Origin: JANMQK01 sp031370485
GTDB taxonomy: Bacteria > Acidobacteriota > Polarisedimenticolia > Gp22-AA2
Direction: 5' to 3'
NCBI GenBank assembly: GCA_031370485.1
Contig: JANMQK010000328.1
Location: 1 to 16,756, forward strand
DNA length: 16,756 nucleotides
Shown: positions 5,933 to 14,122 of the stretch, in pieces
Position numbering within the stretch: position 1 is the stretch's first letter
Layout of the letters: each line of letters opens with the position of its first letter
Program-made: the position numbers and the translations under genes
The notes under the pieces: generated by a model
What the model was told of the DNA's origin: nothing
Database searches by the model: none
What the model saw: only the letters and a program-made list of their open reading frames with translations

Positions 5933-8776
5933 ATGCCGCCGCTGGATATAAAGTCGACCGTCAACCTGCCGCGGACCGACTTCCCGATGAAGGCCGATCT
6001 GCAGCGCCGCGAGCCCCGGATCCTGGAGGCATGGGATCGGCTCGGCATCTACGACTTCGTCCGCAAGGCCCGGCGTGGCCGCCCGCTGTTCACGCTGCAC
6101 GACGGGCCTCCCTACGCCAACGGGCACATTCACCTGGGGCAGTCCCTCAACAAGATCCTGAAGGACATCGTGGTCAAGTCGCGGACGATGATGGGCCACG
6201 ACGCGCCGTATGTCCCGGGCTGGGACTGCCATGGTCTGCCCATCGAGCACCAGGTGGACAGGGATCTCGGCGCCCGGAAGGCCTCCATGTCGCCCCTGGA
6301 GATCCGGGCGGCCTGCCGTGCCTACGCGGAGAAATTCATCGCCATCCAGCGGGAGGAGTTCGTGCGCCTGGGGGTGTTCGGAGAATGGAGCGCCCCCTAC
6401 CTGACCCTCGACGCGGGCTACGAGGCGACGGTCGTCGAGCAGATTGGACGGTTCGTCGCCAACGGAAACGTCTACCGCGACAAGCGCTCGGTCCATTGGT
6501 GCCCGCAATGCGCCACGGCCCTGGCCGAGGCGGAGGTTGAGTACGAGGACCACGCGTCGCCGTCGGTGTACGTCCGCTTCCCGTACCGCGGCAAGGACCT
6601 CGAGTCCCGCTACCCATTTCTCGCCGGCCGGAAAACATCGATTCTAATCTGGACCACGACCCCCTGGACCCTTCCCGCAAACCTGGCGATCGCGCTGCAC
6701 CCTGACTACAACTACCAGTGGGTGGACCTCGGAGAGGAGGTCCTTCTCCTGGCGGCCGACCTTTCGGCCCAGGTCCTGGCGCTCAAGGGGCTGCGGCCGA
6801 AGGGGGTCCTCGGCACGGTCAAGGGACGCGATCTCGAAGGCCTGGGCGCGGCCGAGGCACCCTACCCCTTCGCGGCCCAGGGGGTCTCGCGGATCGTCCT
6901 CGGGGACTACGTGGCGCGCGACGTGGGCACCGGAGCCGTGCACACGGCGCCGGGGCACGGCCTCGACGATTTCTCGACCGGCCGCAGGTACTCGCTCCCG
7001 ATCGTCTCCCCCGTCGATGCGCGCGGCCGATTTGTCGAGGGCATGGGGCCCTGGAGCGGCGTGAAGGTGTTCGACGCCAACCCGCTCATCGTTCAGGACC
7101 TCGAGTCCAGGGGCCTTCTCTACCACGCGGCGACCATCAGCCACAGCTACCCGCACTGCTGGCGGTGCAAGAAGCCGATTATCTTCCGCGCCACCGAGCA
7201 GTGGTGGATCGCCCTCGACCACAACGATCTCCGGAAGCGGAGCCTCGCCGCGATCGGGGAGGTGACCTGGATCCCGCCCGCGGGGTCGCTGCGGATCGGC
7301 GGCATGATAGGGACCCGTCCGGACTGGTGCATCTCGCGCCAGCGGGTCTGGGGCGTGCCTCTTCCCTTCGTGTTCTGCCGCGCCTGCGACGCCGGGGTAG
7401 TGGACCCGGGGCTTATCGCGCGCACGGCCGATCTGTTCCGCAGGAAGGGCGCGGATGCGTGGTTCCGCGAGGACGAGGTCGGGAATCTGCTGGCGGGGAC
7501 GGTGTGCGCGCGCTGCGGGGGGCGGGAGCTCGAGCAGCGCACCGAAGTCGTCGATGTCTGGTTCGAGTCGGGTGTTTCCTACCTGGCCCTGCAGGGAGCG
7601 CGGCCGGGATACCCGTGGCCCTGCGATCTCTACCTCGAAGGCAGCGATCAGCATCGCGGCTGGTTTCACTCCTCCCTCCTCGTTGCCATCAACGACCGCG
7701 GGGACGCGCCCTACCGCCAGGTCCTGACGCACGGCTTCACTCTCGACGGGAACGGGCGGAAGATGTCCAAGTCCCTCGGCAACGTCATCGCGCCCCAGGA
7801 GGTCATCAAGCAGCACGGGGCGGACGTGCTCCGGCTCTGGGTGGCCACGGTGAATTTTCTCGAGGACATGAGGCTCTCCCCCGAGATCCTGGCGCGCAGC
7901 GCCGAGGCCTACCGCAAGATCCGCAACACCTGCCGGTTCATCCTCGGCAACCTGCATGATTTCGACCCGGCGCGCGACGCCGTCCCCGCCGAGCGACTGG
8001 AGGAGATCGACCGGTGGGCCCTGCACCGCTTCAACCGGATGGCCGCGGACGCCCGGGAGGCCTACGCGCGCTACGAGTTCCACCTGGCGACCCAGGCGAT
8101 TCACCGCTTCAGCACGGTGACCCTCAGCGCCTTCTACCTCGACATCCTGAAGGACCGCCTCTACACCAGCGCGAAGGATTCGCCGGCGCGGCGGTCGGCG
8201 CAGACGGCGATGCACATCATCCTCGACGGGATGACCCGGCTGATGGCTCCCATTCTCTGTTTCACCGCGGAGGAGGTCTGGCAGTCGTTGCGCGGACGCA
8301 AGGAAGGGGACGCGATGGAGACCACGGTCCACGCCGAGGAGTTCCCCGCGCCGGTGCCGCTTCCGGAGGACCGCGGGCTCCTCGAGGCGTGGGAGCGGCT
8401 CCGGGAGGTGCGCGAGGAAGTGCTGAAGGCGATCGAGATGGTGCGCGGCACGGGAGAGCTGGGGAATTCGCTGGAGGCGGAGGTCGTCCTCCAGGCGGAA
8501 GGTGAGCTGGCGCCCCTTCTCAAGCGCTACGCTCACGAGCTCAGGTACATCTTCATCGTCTCGCGGGTGGTGCTCGGGCCCGTGCCCTCCCCCACGCATG
8601 AAGGCGTCCGGGTGCCGGGGCTGCGCATCGCGGTCCGCCGGGCCCCGGGGACCAAGTGCGAGCGCTGCTGGAACGTCACCGAGGACGTGGGGTCGGTCGC
8701 TGAGTGCCCCACTCTCTGCGCTCGCTGCGCCCGGACCCTGAGCGCGCTGGTGGCGGGCGGGAAGGCCGCCTCGTGA
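5933..8776 (+). CDS. ileS: Isoleucyl-tRNA synthetase
   Basis: This class I synthetase charges tRNA-Ile and edits misactivated valine. It is complete at 947 aa from the ATG at 5933, which has GAGGA about 11 bases upstream. A GTG at 5912 is the alternative start but lacks a ribosome site. Motifs in order: GPPYANGHIHLGQ (58-70), where the HIGH signature reads HLGQ; the GWDCHGLP motif; the CP1 editing signature HTAPGHGLDDF; WWIALD; KMSKS (610-614); and a C-terminal zinc site with C909, C912, C929 and C932. Extra CxxC pairs (CWRC, CRAC, CARC) lie in the insertion regions. It is the first gene of an operon, and its TGA overlaps the lspA GTG by four bases. Confidence 0.97.
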   Translation: MPPLDIKSTVNLPRTDFPMKADLQRREPRILEAWDRLGIYDFVRKARRGRPLFTLHDGPPYANGHIHLGQSLNKILKDIVVKSRTMMGHDAPYVPGWDCHGLPIEHQVDRDLGARKASMSPLEIRAACRAYAEKFIAIQREEFVRLGVFGEWSAPYLTLDAGYEATVVEQIGRFVANGNVYRDKRSVHWCPQCATALAEAEVEYEDHASPSVYVRFPYRGKDLESRYPFLAGRKTSILIWTTTPWTLPANLAIALHPDYNYQWVDLGEEVLLLAADLSAQVLALKGLRPKGVLGTVKGRDLEGLGAAEAPYPFAAQGVSRIVLGDYVARDVGTGAVHTAPGHGLDDFSTGRRYSLPIVSPVDARGRFVEGMGPWSGVKVFDANPLIVQDLESRGLLYHAATISHSYPHCWRCKKPIIFRATEQWWIALDHNDLRKRSLAAIGEVTWIPPAGSLRIGGMIGTRPDWCISRQRVWGVPLPFVFCRACDAGVVDPGLIARTADLFRRKGADAWFREDEVGNLLAGTVCARCGGRELEQRTEVVDVWFESGVSYLALQGARPGYPWPCDLYLEGSDQHRGWFHSSLLVAINDRGDAPYRQVLTHGFTLDGNGRKMSKSLGNVIAPQEVIKQHGADVLRLWVATVNFLEDMRLSPEILARSAEAYRKIRNTCRFILGNLHDFDPARDAVPAERLEEIDRWALHRFNRMAADAREAYARYEFHLATQAIHRFSTVTLSAFYLDILKDRLYTSAKDSPARRSAQTAMHIILDGMTRLMAPILCFTAEEVWQSLRGRKEGDAMETTVHAEEFPAPVPLPEDRGLLEAWERLREVREEVLKAIEMVRGTGELGNSLEAEVVLQAEGELAPLLKRYAHELRYIFIVSRVVLGPVPSPTHEGVRVPGLRIAVRRAPGTKCERCWNVTEDVGSVAECPTLCARCARTLSALVAGGKAAS

Positions 8777-9291
8777 GCCGCGGCGCCCTGCTCCGGGTGA
8801 TCTACGCACTCGCGACGCTCGCGGTGCTGGCGGCCGACCAGGCGACGAAGGACATGGTAACCTCGCGAATGACGCTTTATTCGTCGATCCCGGTCATCCC
8901 GGGGTTTCTCCATCTCACCTACGTGACCAACCGGGGAGCCTTGTTCGGTCTTTTTCACGATCTCGCCGAGCCTTACAGGCCGGTGCTGTTCACCTCGATT
9001 CCAATCGTCGCGATCGGGCTCATCCTTTTTTTCCAGTTCCGCACGACCCTCGCCGATCGGGCCGCGCAGGCGGGGCTGGCCCTGATCCTCGGGGGGGCTC
9101 TGGGGAATCTCGTCGACCGGCTGCGGCTCGGCTACGTGGTGGACTTTGTTGATGTGTTCCTGGCAGAGCATCACTGGCCCGCATTCAACGTGGCTGACTC
9201 GTCCATCTGCATCGGGGTGACGCTGCTGGTCGTCGATCTGGTCCTCCAGGGACGCCGGCATCATGCGGCCGACATGCCGCCGGCGGGCTGA
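8773..9291 (+). CDS. lspA: Lipoprotein signal peptidase (signal peptidase II)
   Basis: This inner-membrane aspartic peptidase removes signal peptides from diacylated prolipoproteins. The 172-aa protein has four predicted membrane segments (roughly 7-22, 72-88, 100-114 and 139-157). It has the DQATK motif (22-26), the VTNRGALFG loop (51-59), and catalytic D115 (GNLVDR) and D142 (FNVADSSI). The start is GTG at 8773, giving a GTGA overlap with ileS. Longer in-frame starts would overlap ileS more deeply and add non-family sequence. It is followed after two bases by lgt, so two successive lipoprotein-processing enzymes are cotranscribed. Adjacency of lspA to ileS is common in bacteria. Confidence 0.96.
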   Translation: MSRGALLRVIYALATLAVLAADQATKDMVTSRMTLYSSIPVIPGFLHLTYVTNRGALFGLFHDLAEPYRPVLFTSIPIVAIGLILFFQFRTTLADRAAQAGLALILGGALGNLVDRLRLGYVVDFVDVFLAEHHWPAFNVADSSICIGVTLLVVDLVLQGRRHHAADMPPAG

Positions 9292-9293
9292 GC

Positions 9294-10115
9294 GTGTTCC
9301 CCGTCCTCTACGAGCTCGATCTCGGGCGGTTCGGCCAGTTCACCATCGGCACCTACGGCCTGTTCTACGCGGCCGGCTTCCTCCTGGCTCTCCGGCTGGC
9401 GATCGTCTACGCCCGTCGCGAGGGAATCGACACGGGACGCATCGTCGATCTCGGGATCGTCACGCTTCTGGGCGGATTCGTCGGCGCCAAGCTGGCGCTC
9501 TACCTGGTTGACGCGCGTTACTATCTCGAGCATCCCATGGAGATGCTGCGAAACCTCCGTTCCGCCGGGGTGTTCTACGGCGGCTTCGTGCTCGCGGCCA
9601 TCGCCGCCCTCGTCTATATCCGCCGCCACGCCCTGCCGCTCGGACGGGTGGCTGATTTGCTGGCTCCTCCCGTCGCTCTGGGACAGGCCTTAGGGCGGCT
9701 CGGGTGCTTTGCGGCCGGTTGTTGCTACGGGAAAAGCTGCGACCTGCCCTGGGCGGTCACCTTCAGCGATGAGCGGGCCTTCCATCTCACGGGAGTTCCG
9801 CTGGGCATGCCCCTCCATCCCACGCAGCTCTATCACGCCGCGGCCAATCTCGTGGTCCTCGGTCTGACGATGGCGGTGATGAAGCGGCGCCGGTTTCCCG
9901 GACAGGTCTTCTGGGTCTACGTCCTCTCCTACGCGGTCCTGCGGGCCTGGGTCGAGGTCTACAGGGGGGACTCGGTCCGCGGCCTGTTCCTGAATGATCA
10001 GATCTCGACCTCGCAGCTGGTGGCCCTTCCGATGGCGCTGGTCGCCGTCGTGATGCTCATCGTCCTTTCCCGGCGGTCCCGCCGCCCGGCGCGGGGCGGT
10101 GGCGCCGCGGCATGA
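9294..10115 (+). CDS. lgt: Prolipoprotein diacylglyceryl transferase
   Basis: Lgt is an integral inner-membrane enzyme that transfers diacylglycerol from phosphatidylglycerol to the lipobox cysteine. The protein has 273 aa, a GTG start and seven or so hydrophobic segments. The Lgt signature reads LGRLGCFAAGCCYG (133-146), with the conserved Arg at R135, followed by DLPWAVTF (150-157) and HPTQLYHA (175-182). A later Arg in VYRGD (R224) may match the second essential arginine. The position of the Escherichia coli catalytic-loop His (H103) is Tyr here (VFYGG, Y95). The signature is Cys-rich (C138, C143, C144, C149). Both traits suggest the GCCYG subfamily rather than decay, since the gene is intact and sits directly behind lspA. 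Confidence 0.94.
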   Translation: MFPVLYELDLGRFGQFTIGTYGLFYAAGFLLALRLAIVYARREGIDTGRIVDLGIVTLLGGFVGAKLALYLVDARYYLEHPMEMLRNLRSAGVFYGGFVLAAIAALVYIRRHALPLGRVADLLAPPVALGQALGRLGCFAAGCCYGKSCDLPWAVTFSDERAFHLTGVPLGMPLHPTQLYHAAANLVVLGLTMAVMKRRRFPGQVFWVYVLSYAVLRAWVEVYRGDSVRGLFLNDQISTSQLVALPMALVAVVMLIVLSRRSRRPARGGGAAA

Positions 10116-10116
10116 C

Positions 10117-11124
10117 ATGCCCTCCTCCGGCCCGGCCCCGACCAGCCGCCGCGTCAGCGTCAGCCTGACGGCGGAGCGGCGAGGGGATCGCCTCGACCGG
10201 GTCCTGGCGGACCTTCTCCCGGAATACAGCCGCAGCGCCCTGCAGCGCCTGCTGAGGGAGGGGCGCGTGACCCTCGGCGACGATGTCGCGCGGGCCTCGT
10301 ACAAGGTGCGCGGGGGTGAGCGGATCGTGATAGACATCCCGGAGCCCCGCCCCTCCGCGATCGCCGCCGAGGATCGCCCCCTGGCCATACTCCACGAAGA
10401 CAAGGACCTGCTGGTGCTCGACAAGCCCCCCGGCGTCACCGTCCACCCCGGGGCCGGCGCGAGCGCCGGCACCCTTGTGAACGCGTTGCTGCACCATTGC
10501 CGGGGTCTCTCCACGATCGGTGGGGAGGAGAGGCCGGGCATCGTCCACCGTCTGGATCGCGACACATCGGGCGTCCTGGTGGTCGTCAAGAACGACCTGG
10601 CGCACCGGTCCCTGGCGGCCCAGTTCAAGGCCCGATCGGTGAGGAAGATCTACGAGGCCCTGGTCTGGGGCAGGCCGCGGGTTGAAAAAGGGGTCATCGA
10701 CGCGCCCCTGGGCCGCCATCCCACCGCCCGCGTGAAGATGGCCGTGCGCCGCGACGGGCGGGCGGCGAAGACCGGGTACCAGGTGCTCGAGAGCCTCGGC
10801 CCGGTCGCCCTTCTCGAGTTGCGGCCGGAAACCGGCCGGACGCACCAGCTGCGGGTCCATCTCCAGTCGATAGGACACTCCATCGTGGGAGACAGGGTTT
10901 ACGGCGGGGACCGCTCCCCCGCCCTGGTCGATCGCCGCTTTCGGGAGGCGCTCTCTTCTTACGCGGGACTCGCATTGCACGCGCGACGCCTGGGATTCAC
11001 GCATCCGGGGACGGGCGAATGGCGCGAGTTCGAGGCGCCACGTCCCGGAGCTCTCGAAGATCTGATAGGAGGCCTGCGCCTCGTGGTCTCGAAGCCGGGC
11101 GCCCCAGGCGGTGGCGGGCGATGA
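10117..11124 (+). CDS. RluD-family 23S rRNA pseudouridine synthase
   Basis: This enzyme isomerises specific uridines in RNA, probably 23S rRNA. The protein has 335 aa. An N-terminal S4 RNA-binding domain (about 20-72) is followed by the catalytic domain with VLDKPPGVTVHPG (100-112) and HRLDRDTSG (144-152), where D147 is the catalytic aspartate. The C-terminal ETGRTHQLRVHL motif is present. The start is ATG at 10117, one base past the lgt stop. A GTG at 10099 that overlaps lgt is a possible alternative. Family membership is clear. Which uridines it modifies (RluD versus RluA/RluC type) is not decided by sequence, though S4 plus this length fits RluD or RluC. Its stop overlaps the next gene by four bases. 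Confidence 0.93.
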   Translation: MPSSGPAPTSRRVSVSLTAERRGDRLDRVLADLLPEYSRSALQRLLREGRVTLGDDVARASYKVRGGERIVIDIPEPRPSAIAAEDRPLAILHEDKDLLVLDKPPGVTVHPGAGASAGTLVNALLHHCRGLSTIGGEERPGIVHRLDRDTSGVLVVVKNDLAHRSLAAQFKARSVRKIYEALVWGRPRVEKGVIDAPLGRHPTARVKMAVRRDGRAAKTGYQVLESLGPVALLELRPETGRTHQLRVHLQSIGHSIVGDRVYGGDRSPALVDRRFREALSSYAGLALHARRLGFTHPGTGEWREFEAPRPGALEDLIGGLRLVVSKPGAPGGGGR

Positions 11125-11999
11125 AACGGGGCACGTTCGCCATCGTCGGCGCCGGTCGGCTCGGCCGGACGCTGGGAAGGCTCATGGCGCGGCGTGGCTT
11201 TGTGCCGACGGGTGTCTCCTGTCGAAGATTGAAATCCGCTCGCCAGGCCGCGGCCTTCATCGGCGGGGGAAGGCCGACGACATCCAACCATGAGGCGGCG
11301 GCGGAGGCCGCGCTCGTGATCCTGGCAACGCCCGACAGCCAGATAGCGCCCGTGGCGCGCGAGCTCGCCAAGGGCGGCCCGTGGAGAAACAGGATCGTCG
11401 CCCACACGAGCGGCGCGCTCTCCTCCTCAGTCCTGGAACCGCTTAGCCGGGCCGGAGCGCGAGTGGCGTCGCTGCACCCCCTGATCAGCGTAGCCGAACC
11501 CCGCAGCGGACCGGAAGACGCGCGGGACGTGCCTTTCGCCATCGAGGGGGATCCACGCGCTTTGGGCCCCCTCAGGCGGCTCGTCATTGTTCTGGGCGGG
11601 AGGCCCTTCACGATACCGCGGGAGGCGAAAGCGCTCTATCACCTGATCGCCTGCATGCTGTCCAACGACCTCGTGGCCTTTCTCTCCGGCGGGCTGGACG
11701 CCGCGACGGGGCTCGGCCTCGATCGCCGGCAGGCGGCCCGGATTTTCCTGCCGCTGGTGCGCGGCACACTGGACAACGTCGTCCGGCTCGGCCCGGCGAA
11801 GGCCTTGACCGGCCCCGTGTCGCGAGGGGACGCCGGAACTCTCAGGCTGCACGGCGAGGCGCTGCGCACCCTGCCCGCCGACCTGCGCAAGCTCCACCGT
11901 CTCCTGGCCCTTCGGTCCATCTCGCTCGCCCTGGAAGCCGGCACGATTACCCCGGAGACGGCGCTCAGGCTGTCGCGGCTGCTCGGGTCGATTACTTGA
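11121..11999 (+). CDS. Rossmann-fold DUF2520 protein (putative NAD(P)-dependent oxidoreductase)
   Basis: The protein has 292 aa. The N-terminus MKRGTFAIVGAGRLGRTLG contains the dinucleotide motif GAGRLG (10-15). The family-typical motifs AHTSGAL (94-100) and SLHPL (117-121) follow. The C-terminal half is helical (DUF2520-like) and related to the 6-phosphogluconate dehydrogenase or ketopantoate reductase dimerisation fold. The substrate is unknown. In some genomes this family sits beside pantothenate genes, but none is present here. The ATG at 11121 forms an ATGA overlap with the pseudouridine synthase gene. It is the last gene of the ileS operon. Confidence 0.87.
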   Translation: MKRGTFAIVGAGRLGRTLGRLMARRGFVPTGVSCRRLKSARQAAAFIGGGRPTTSNHEAAAEAALVILATPDSQIAPVARELAKGGPWRNRIVAHTSGALSSSVLEPLSRAGARVASLHPLISVAEPRSGPEDARDVPFAIEGDPRALGPLRRLVIVLGGRPFTIPREAKALYHLIACMLSNDLVAFLSGGLDAATGLGLDRRQAARIFLPLVRGTLDNVVRLGPAKALTGPVSRGDAGTLRLHGEALRTLPADLRKLHRLLALRSISLALEAGTITPETALRLSRLLGSIT

Positions 12000-12008
12000 T
12001 TCGAGGGG

Positions 12009-12031
12009 GTTCCGGCACTAGATTTCGGAAC
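12009..12031. repeat. Inverted repeat GTTCCG-N11-CGGAAC after the ileS operon
   Basis: Perfect 6-base arms lie ten bases after the DUF2520 stop, in the gap before the convergent lipoprotein gene. There is no T-run on either strand. It could be a weak bidirectional terminator or chance. The rest of 12032-12136 shows nothing I can interpret. Confidence 0.3.
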
Positions 12032-12136
12032 TGGAATGTGTCGACGCGCGCATAGGCTCGCCGGGAGAGTGTACCGCTTCAAGACCGGTCCGGAGGGGGG
12101 TACGAGGATCCGTCTTGTGATTGATAGCCTGGGATA

Positions 12137-13027
12137 CTAGAGGGTCATGCATACACCTGACTCATACGGGGAGCCGGGGGGGCCGATCATCCCGGGTAAT
12201 CCACGACAATCGGGACTGGGGGTGGTTGTCTCGAAGAATATGCAACAGGCGCACCTGTCACCACTGCACGCGAACGTGCCGGTCGTGGCGTCGAACTGCG
12301 GCCTATCGGGCCAGGTGGTCAGATTTCCGGATTTGTCCGTGACGTCGATCCGAAACTGGAAATGCGGGTCGCCGGAGAAGGTGAAGGGAGCCTCATGCTC
12401 GGCCCTCTGAATACAGTCAAAGAAGGCATTTTCCTGATTCTTGATGCCGCTCTTGAACCCGAAAAAGGCGAATCGGCGCGTAAAGGTCTCGTCGCCAGCC
12501 GTCGTGTCCCCCGACAGCAGCGAGCGATTCCCCTTGGGTGGCTGCACGCATTCGCATGTCCCTGCATCTTCATCCACCGTGCATGTTCTGTTTATCTGCC
12601 CGTCTGCGGATCCGGGGAAAGAGTTCTTCGAGCCGTCGTCGAAAAGCACGATGGTGTTCTCTACATTGTTTTCGGGAAGCTTGTAGCTGGCTCCGACGAG
12701 AAGTATGTCGCTCCCGGAGGGGCCGGAATCCGGATCCGTGACCTTAACCGTCATCGTCAGATCGGAGTAATTCGCCGTGATCATCATGCCAACCCCGTCA
12801 AGCGTAAACGGGGGGGCCGAGGGATCCTCCGCGCAGAAACTGAACCTGGCATAATCGGAATAATCGCAGGTGGCGTGAACTGTAGCAGGAGTAAATGTGA
12901 CGCTTTCAATGGTGGGGGGTGTGCCGAACAACCGCCGCTCTGGAGTAGTGTCCGCGGTCTTGCTGCATCCGATCACAAGCCCTGTGGCCAGGACCAGCAG
13001 CGCGACGGAAGCTTGCTTCGAAGCCAT
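12137..13027 (-). CDS. Cys-rich lipoprotein of unknown family
   Basis: The protein has 296 aa with a type II signal peptide: basic SK, a hydrophobic stretch (8-19) and lipobox VIGC with C21 as the lipidated residue. The mature part has 12 further cysteines, several clustered (TCECV, then CSGDRCACC near the C-terminus). This even number suggests disulfides outside the cytoplasm. A stretch with TVKVTDPDSGPSG looks beta-rich and could be an Ig-like fold. I do not recognise a family. Base composition is lower than in the neighbours (31 of 60 G+C at 12421-12480 by hand count), which suggests a lineage-specific or transferred gene. GGAGG lies about 10 bases before the ATG. Its maturation would use the Lgt and LspA encoded nearby. 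Confidence 0.8.
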   Translation of the reverse strand: MASKQASVALLVLATGLVIGCSKTADTTPERRLFGTPPTIESVTFTPATVHATCDYSDYARFSFCAEDPSAPPFTLDGVGMMITANYSDLTMTVKVTDPDSGPSGSDILLVGASYKLPENNVENTIVLFDDGSKNSFPGSADGQINRTCTVDEDAGTCECVQPPKGNRSLLSGDTTAGDETFTRRFAFFGFKSGIKNQENAFFDCIQRAEHEAPFTFSGDPHFQFRIDVTDKSGNLTTWPDRPQFDATTGTFACSGDRCACCIFFETTTPSPDCRGLPGMIGPPGSPYESGVCMTL

Positions 13028-13219
13028 CTGTTCAGACCCTCCCGCTGTCGCAAGTCACAGTCGACAGGCGCTCGGCGCATTCCTCGAATGCCGCCGCATT
13101 CCCCAGAAACGCCCGGCCGGCATGAGGCAACAAGAAAACGAGAAATGCCGGCGCGATTTTGGACTGAAAACCTTGAAGATAAAGCGCTCCAATTACTCCC
13201 GCACTCCTTGAGCGGGCTA
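13028..13219 (-). other. Long predicted 5' leader of the lipoprotein gene
   Basis: The predicted start is near 13213, leaving about 185 bases before the ATG. The 5' end can fold a CCCGC/GCGGG stem with a 9-base loop that contains AAGGAG. The stretch is more AT-rich than its surroundings around 13130-13200. No riboswitch class is recognised, and no credible small ORF is seen. Confidence 0.35.
13077..13101. promoter_or_regulatory. Alternating GCATTC/GAATGC triple repeat
   Basis: GCATTC (13077-13082), GAATGC (13086-13091) and GCATTC (13096-13101) are separated by 3 and 4 bases, so each neighbouring pair is an inverted repeat. It lies 50-75 bases upstream of the lipoprotein start, inside its predicted leader. 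It could be a regulator site or two mutually exclusive RNA hairpins. Confidence 0.35.
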
Positions 13220-13248
13220 AGTGTACGGGGAGCCTCCGGGGCTGTCAA
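13220..13248 (-). promoter_or_regulatory. Sigma-70-like promoter of the lipoprotein gene
   Basis: The minus strand has TTGACA (13248-13243, perfect), a 17-base spacer, then TACACT (13225-13220, 4 of 6 to TATAAT). The expected start is near 13213. On the plus strand, 13249-13347 upstream of the DUF4388 gene shows only a ribosome site (GGGAGG just before 13348) and no convincing promoter. Confidence 0.55.
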
Positions 13249-13347
13249 GGACGAACCTGGGGAGTGCGCGGGGAGCATACAGCATCGTAATCCAAGGGCC
13301 CGGATCGTCGAGCGGATGACATATTCCGGGGAACCCGGGAGGTCCGG

Positions 13348-14094
13348 ATGTCCTCCAAGAGCGTCCTGAGCGGTGATCTCGGCACCTTCGGCCTGGCGGA
13401 CATCTTCACCCTGCTCGGCATGGGGAAAAAGACCGGCATCCTGAAGCTGACGCGGGGAGCCGAGACCCGGACCCTGCACTGGGAGCAGGGGGAGATCGTC
13501 TTCGCCCGCTCGAATTCGGTGCGTTACAGCCTCGGGAACTTCCTGATCCGCCAGGGCATCATCACTCCCGAGCAGAACGCCGTCTCGGCCGCCAAGATCG
13601 ACGAGACGACGCGGCACGGGAAGGTCCTGGTACGCATGGGATTCATCAGCGCGGACCAGCTGCACTGGGCGGTGAAGCACCAGGTGCTCGAGATCATCTA
13701 TTCGGTGTTTCACTGGCGCGGGGGTTTCTTCGAGTTTGTCGAAGGCGAAACGGAAAGCCAGGAGAAAATCACCCTCTCGATGTCCACCACCAAGATCGTG
13801 ATGGACGGCATCCACCGGCTGGATGAATGGGCGAAGATACGCGCCACGCTTCCGGACGACGGCATCGTCCTCGAACCGGTCCGGCCGCCCGGCGAGGTCG
13901 CGGCGCGCCCCGACCTCACACCTGAGGAGAAAAGGCTCTTCCCCCTCATCGACGGGACCCGCACACTCGGTGAGATCGTCGATCTTGCACGTCTGGGGGA
14001 GTTCGAGTGCTATCTCGCGCTCTTCAGGCTGCACGCGCTCGGAGTCGCGCGCCCCAGGAGTTCCGGCCGCCCCGCGAGGCGGGCCGCCTCCTAG
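13348..14094 (+). CDS. DUF4388 (PATAN-like) signalling protein
   Basis: The protein has 248 aa, is soluble and has no signal peptide. The N-terminal region (about 4-145) matches the DUF4388/PATAN pattern: LSGDLGTFGLADIFTLLGM, then KTGILKLTRG, a WEQGEIVFA turn and a helical FLIRQGIIT-type tail. The C-terminal region (about 193-238; EEKRLFPLIDGTRTLGEIV) resembles the small winged-helix-like module often found at the end of these proteins. DUF4388 proteins are common in Acidobacteriota and myxobacteria, often with response regulators and gliding or polarity systems. Their biochemical role is poorly known. The start is ATG at 13348 with GGGAGG six bases upstream. It is a single gene convergent with the methyltransferase, whose stop is 28 bases away. 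Confidence 0.85.
   Translation: MSSKSVLSGDLGTFGLADIFTLLGMGKKTGILKLTRGAETRTLHWEQGEIVFARSNSVRYSLGNFLIRQGIITPEQNAVSAAKIDETTRHGKVLVRMGFISADQLHWAVKHQVLEIIYSVFHWRGGFFEFVEGETESQEKITLSMSTTKIVMDGIHRLDEWAKIRATLPDDGIVLEPVRPPGEVAARPDLTPEEKRLFPLIDGTRTLGEIVDLARLGEFECYLALFRLHALGVARPRSSGRPARRAAS
14076..14090. terminator. GC-rich hairpin at the convergent gene ends
   Basis: The 15-base sequence GAGGCGG-G-CCGCCTC is a perfect inverted repeat covering the last codons of the DUF4388 gene, just before its TAG. The convergent methyltransferase ends at 14123. It could act as a terminator for either strand, but there is no T-run after it. Confidence 0.3.
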
Positions 14095-14122
14095 ATCCCT
14101 TCCCGCGGAGCGTCCCCTCCGA

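Noticed and set aside
6644..8809. Long minus-strand open frame (about 721 aa) opposite ileS
   Set aside because: It is a codon-bias shadow of ileS, Arg/Pro/His-rich and without motifs.
12000..12136. Small gene or RNA between the DUF2520 and lipoprotein genes
   Set aside because: There is no ribosome site with a credible frame and no promoter. Only a weak inverted repeat is present.
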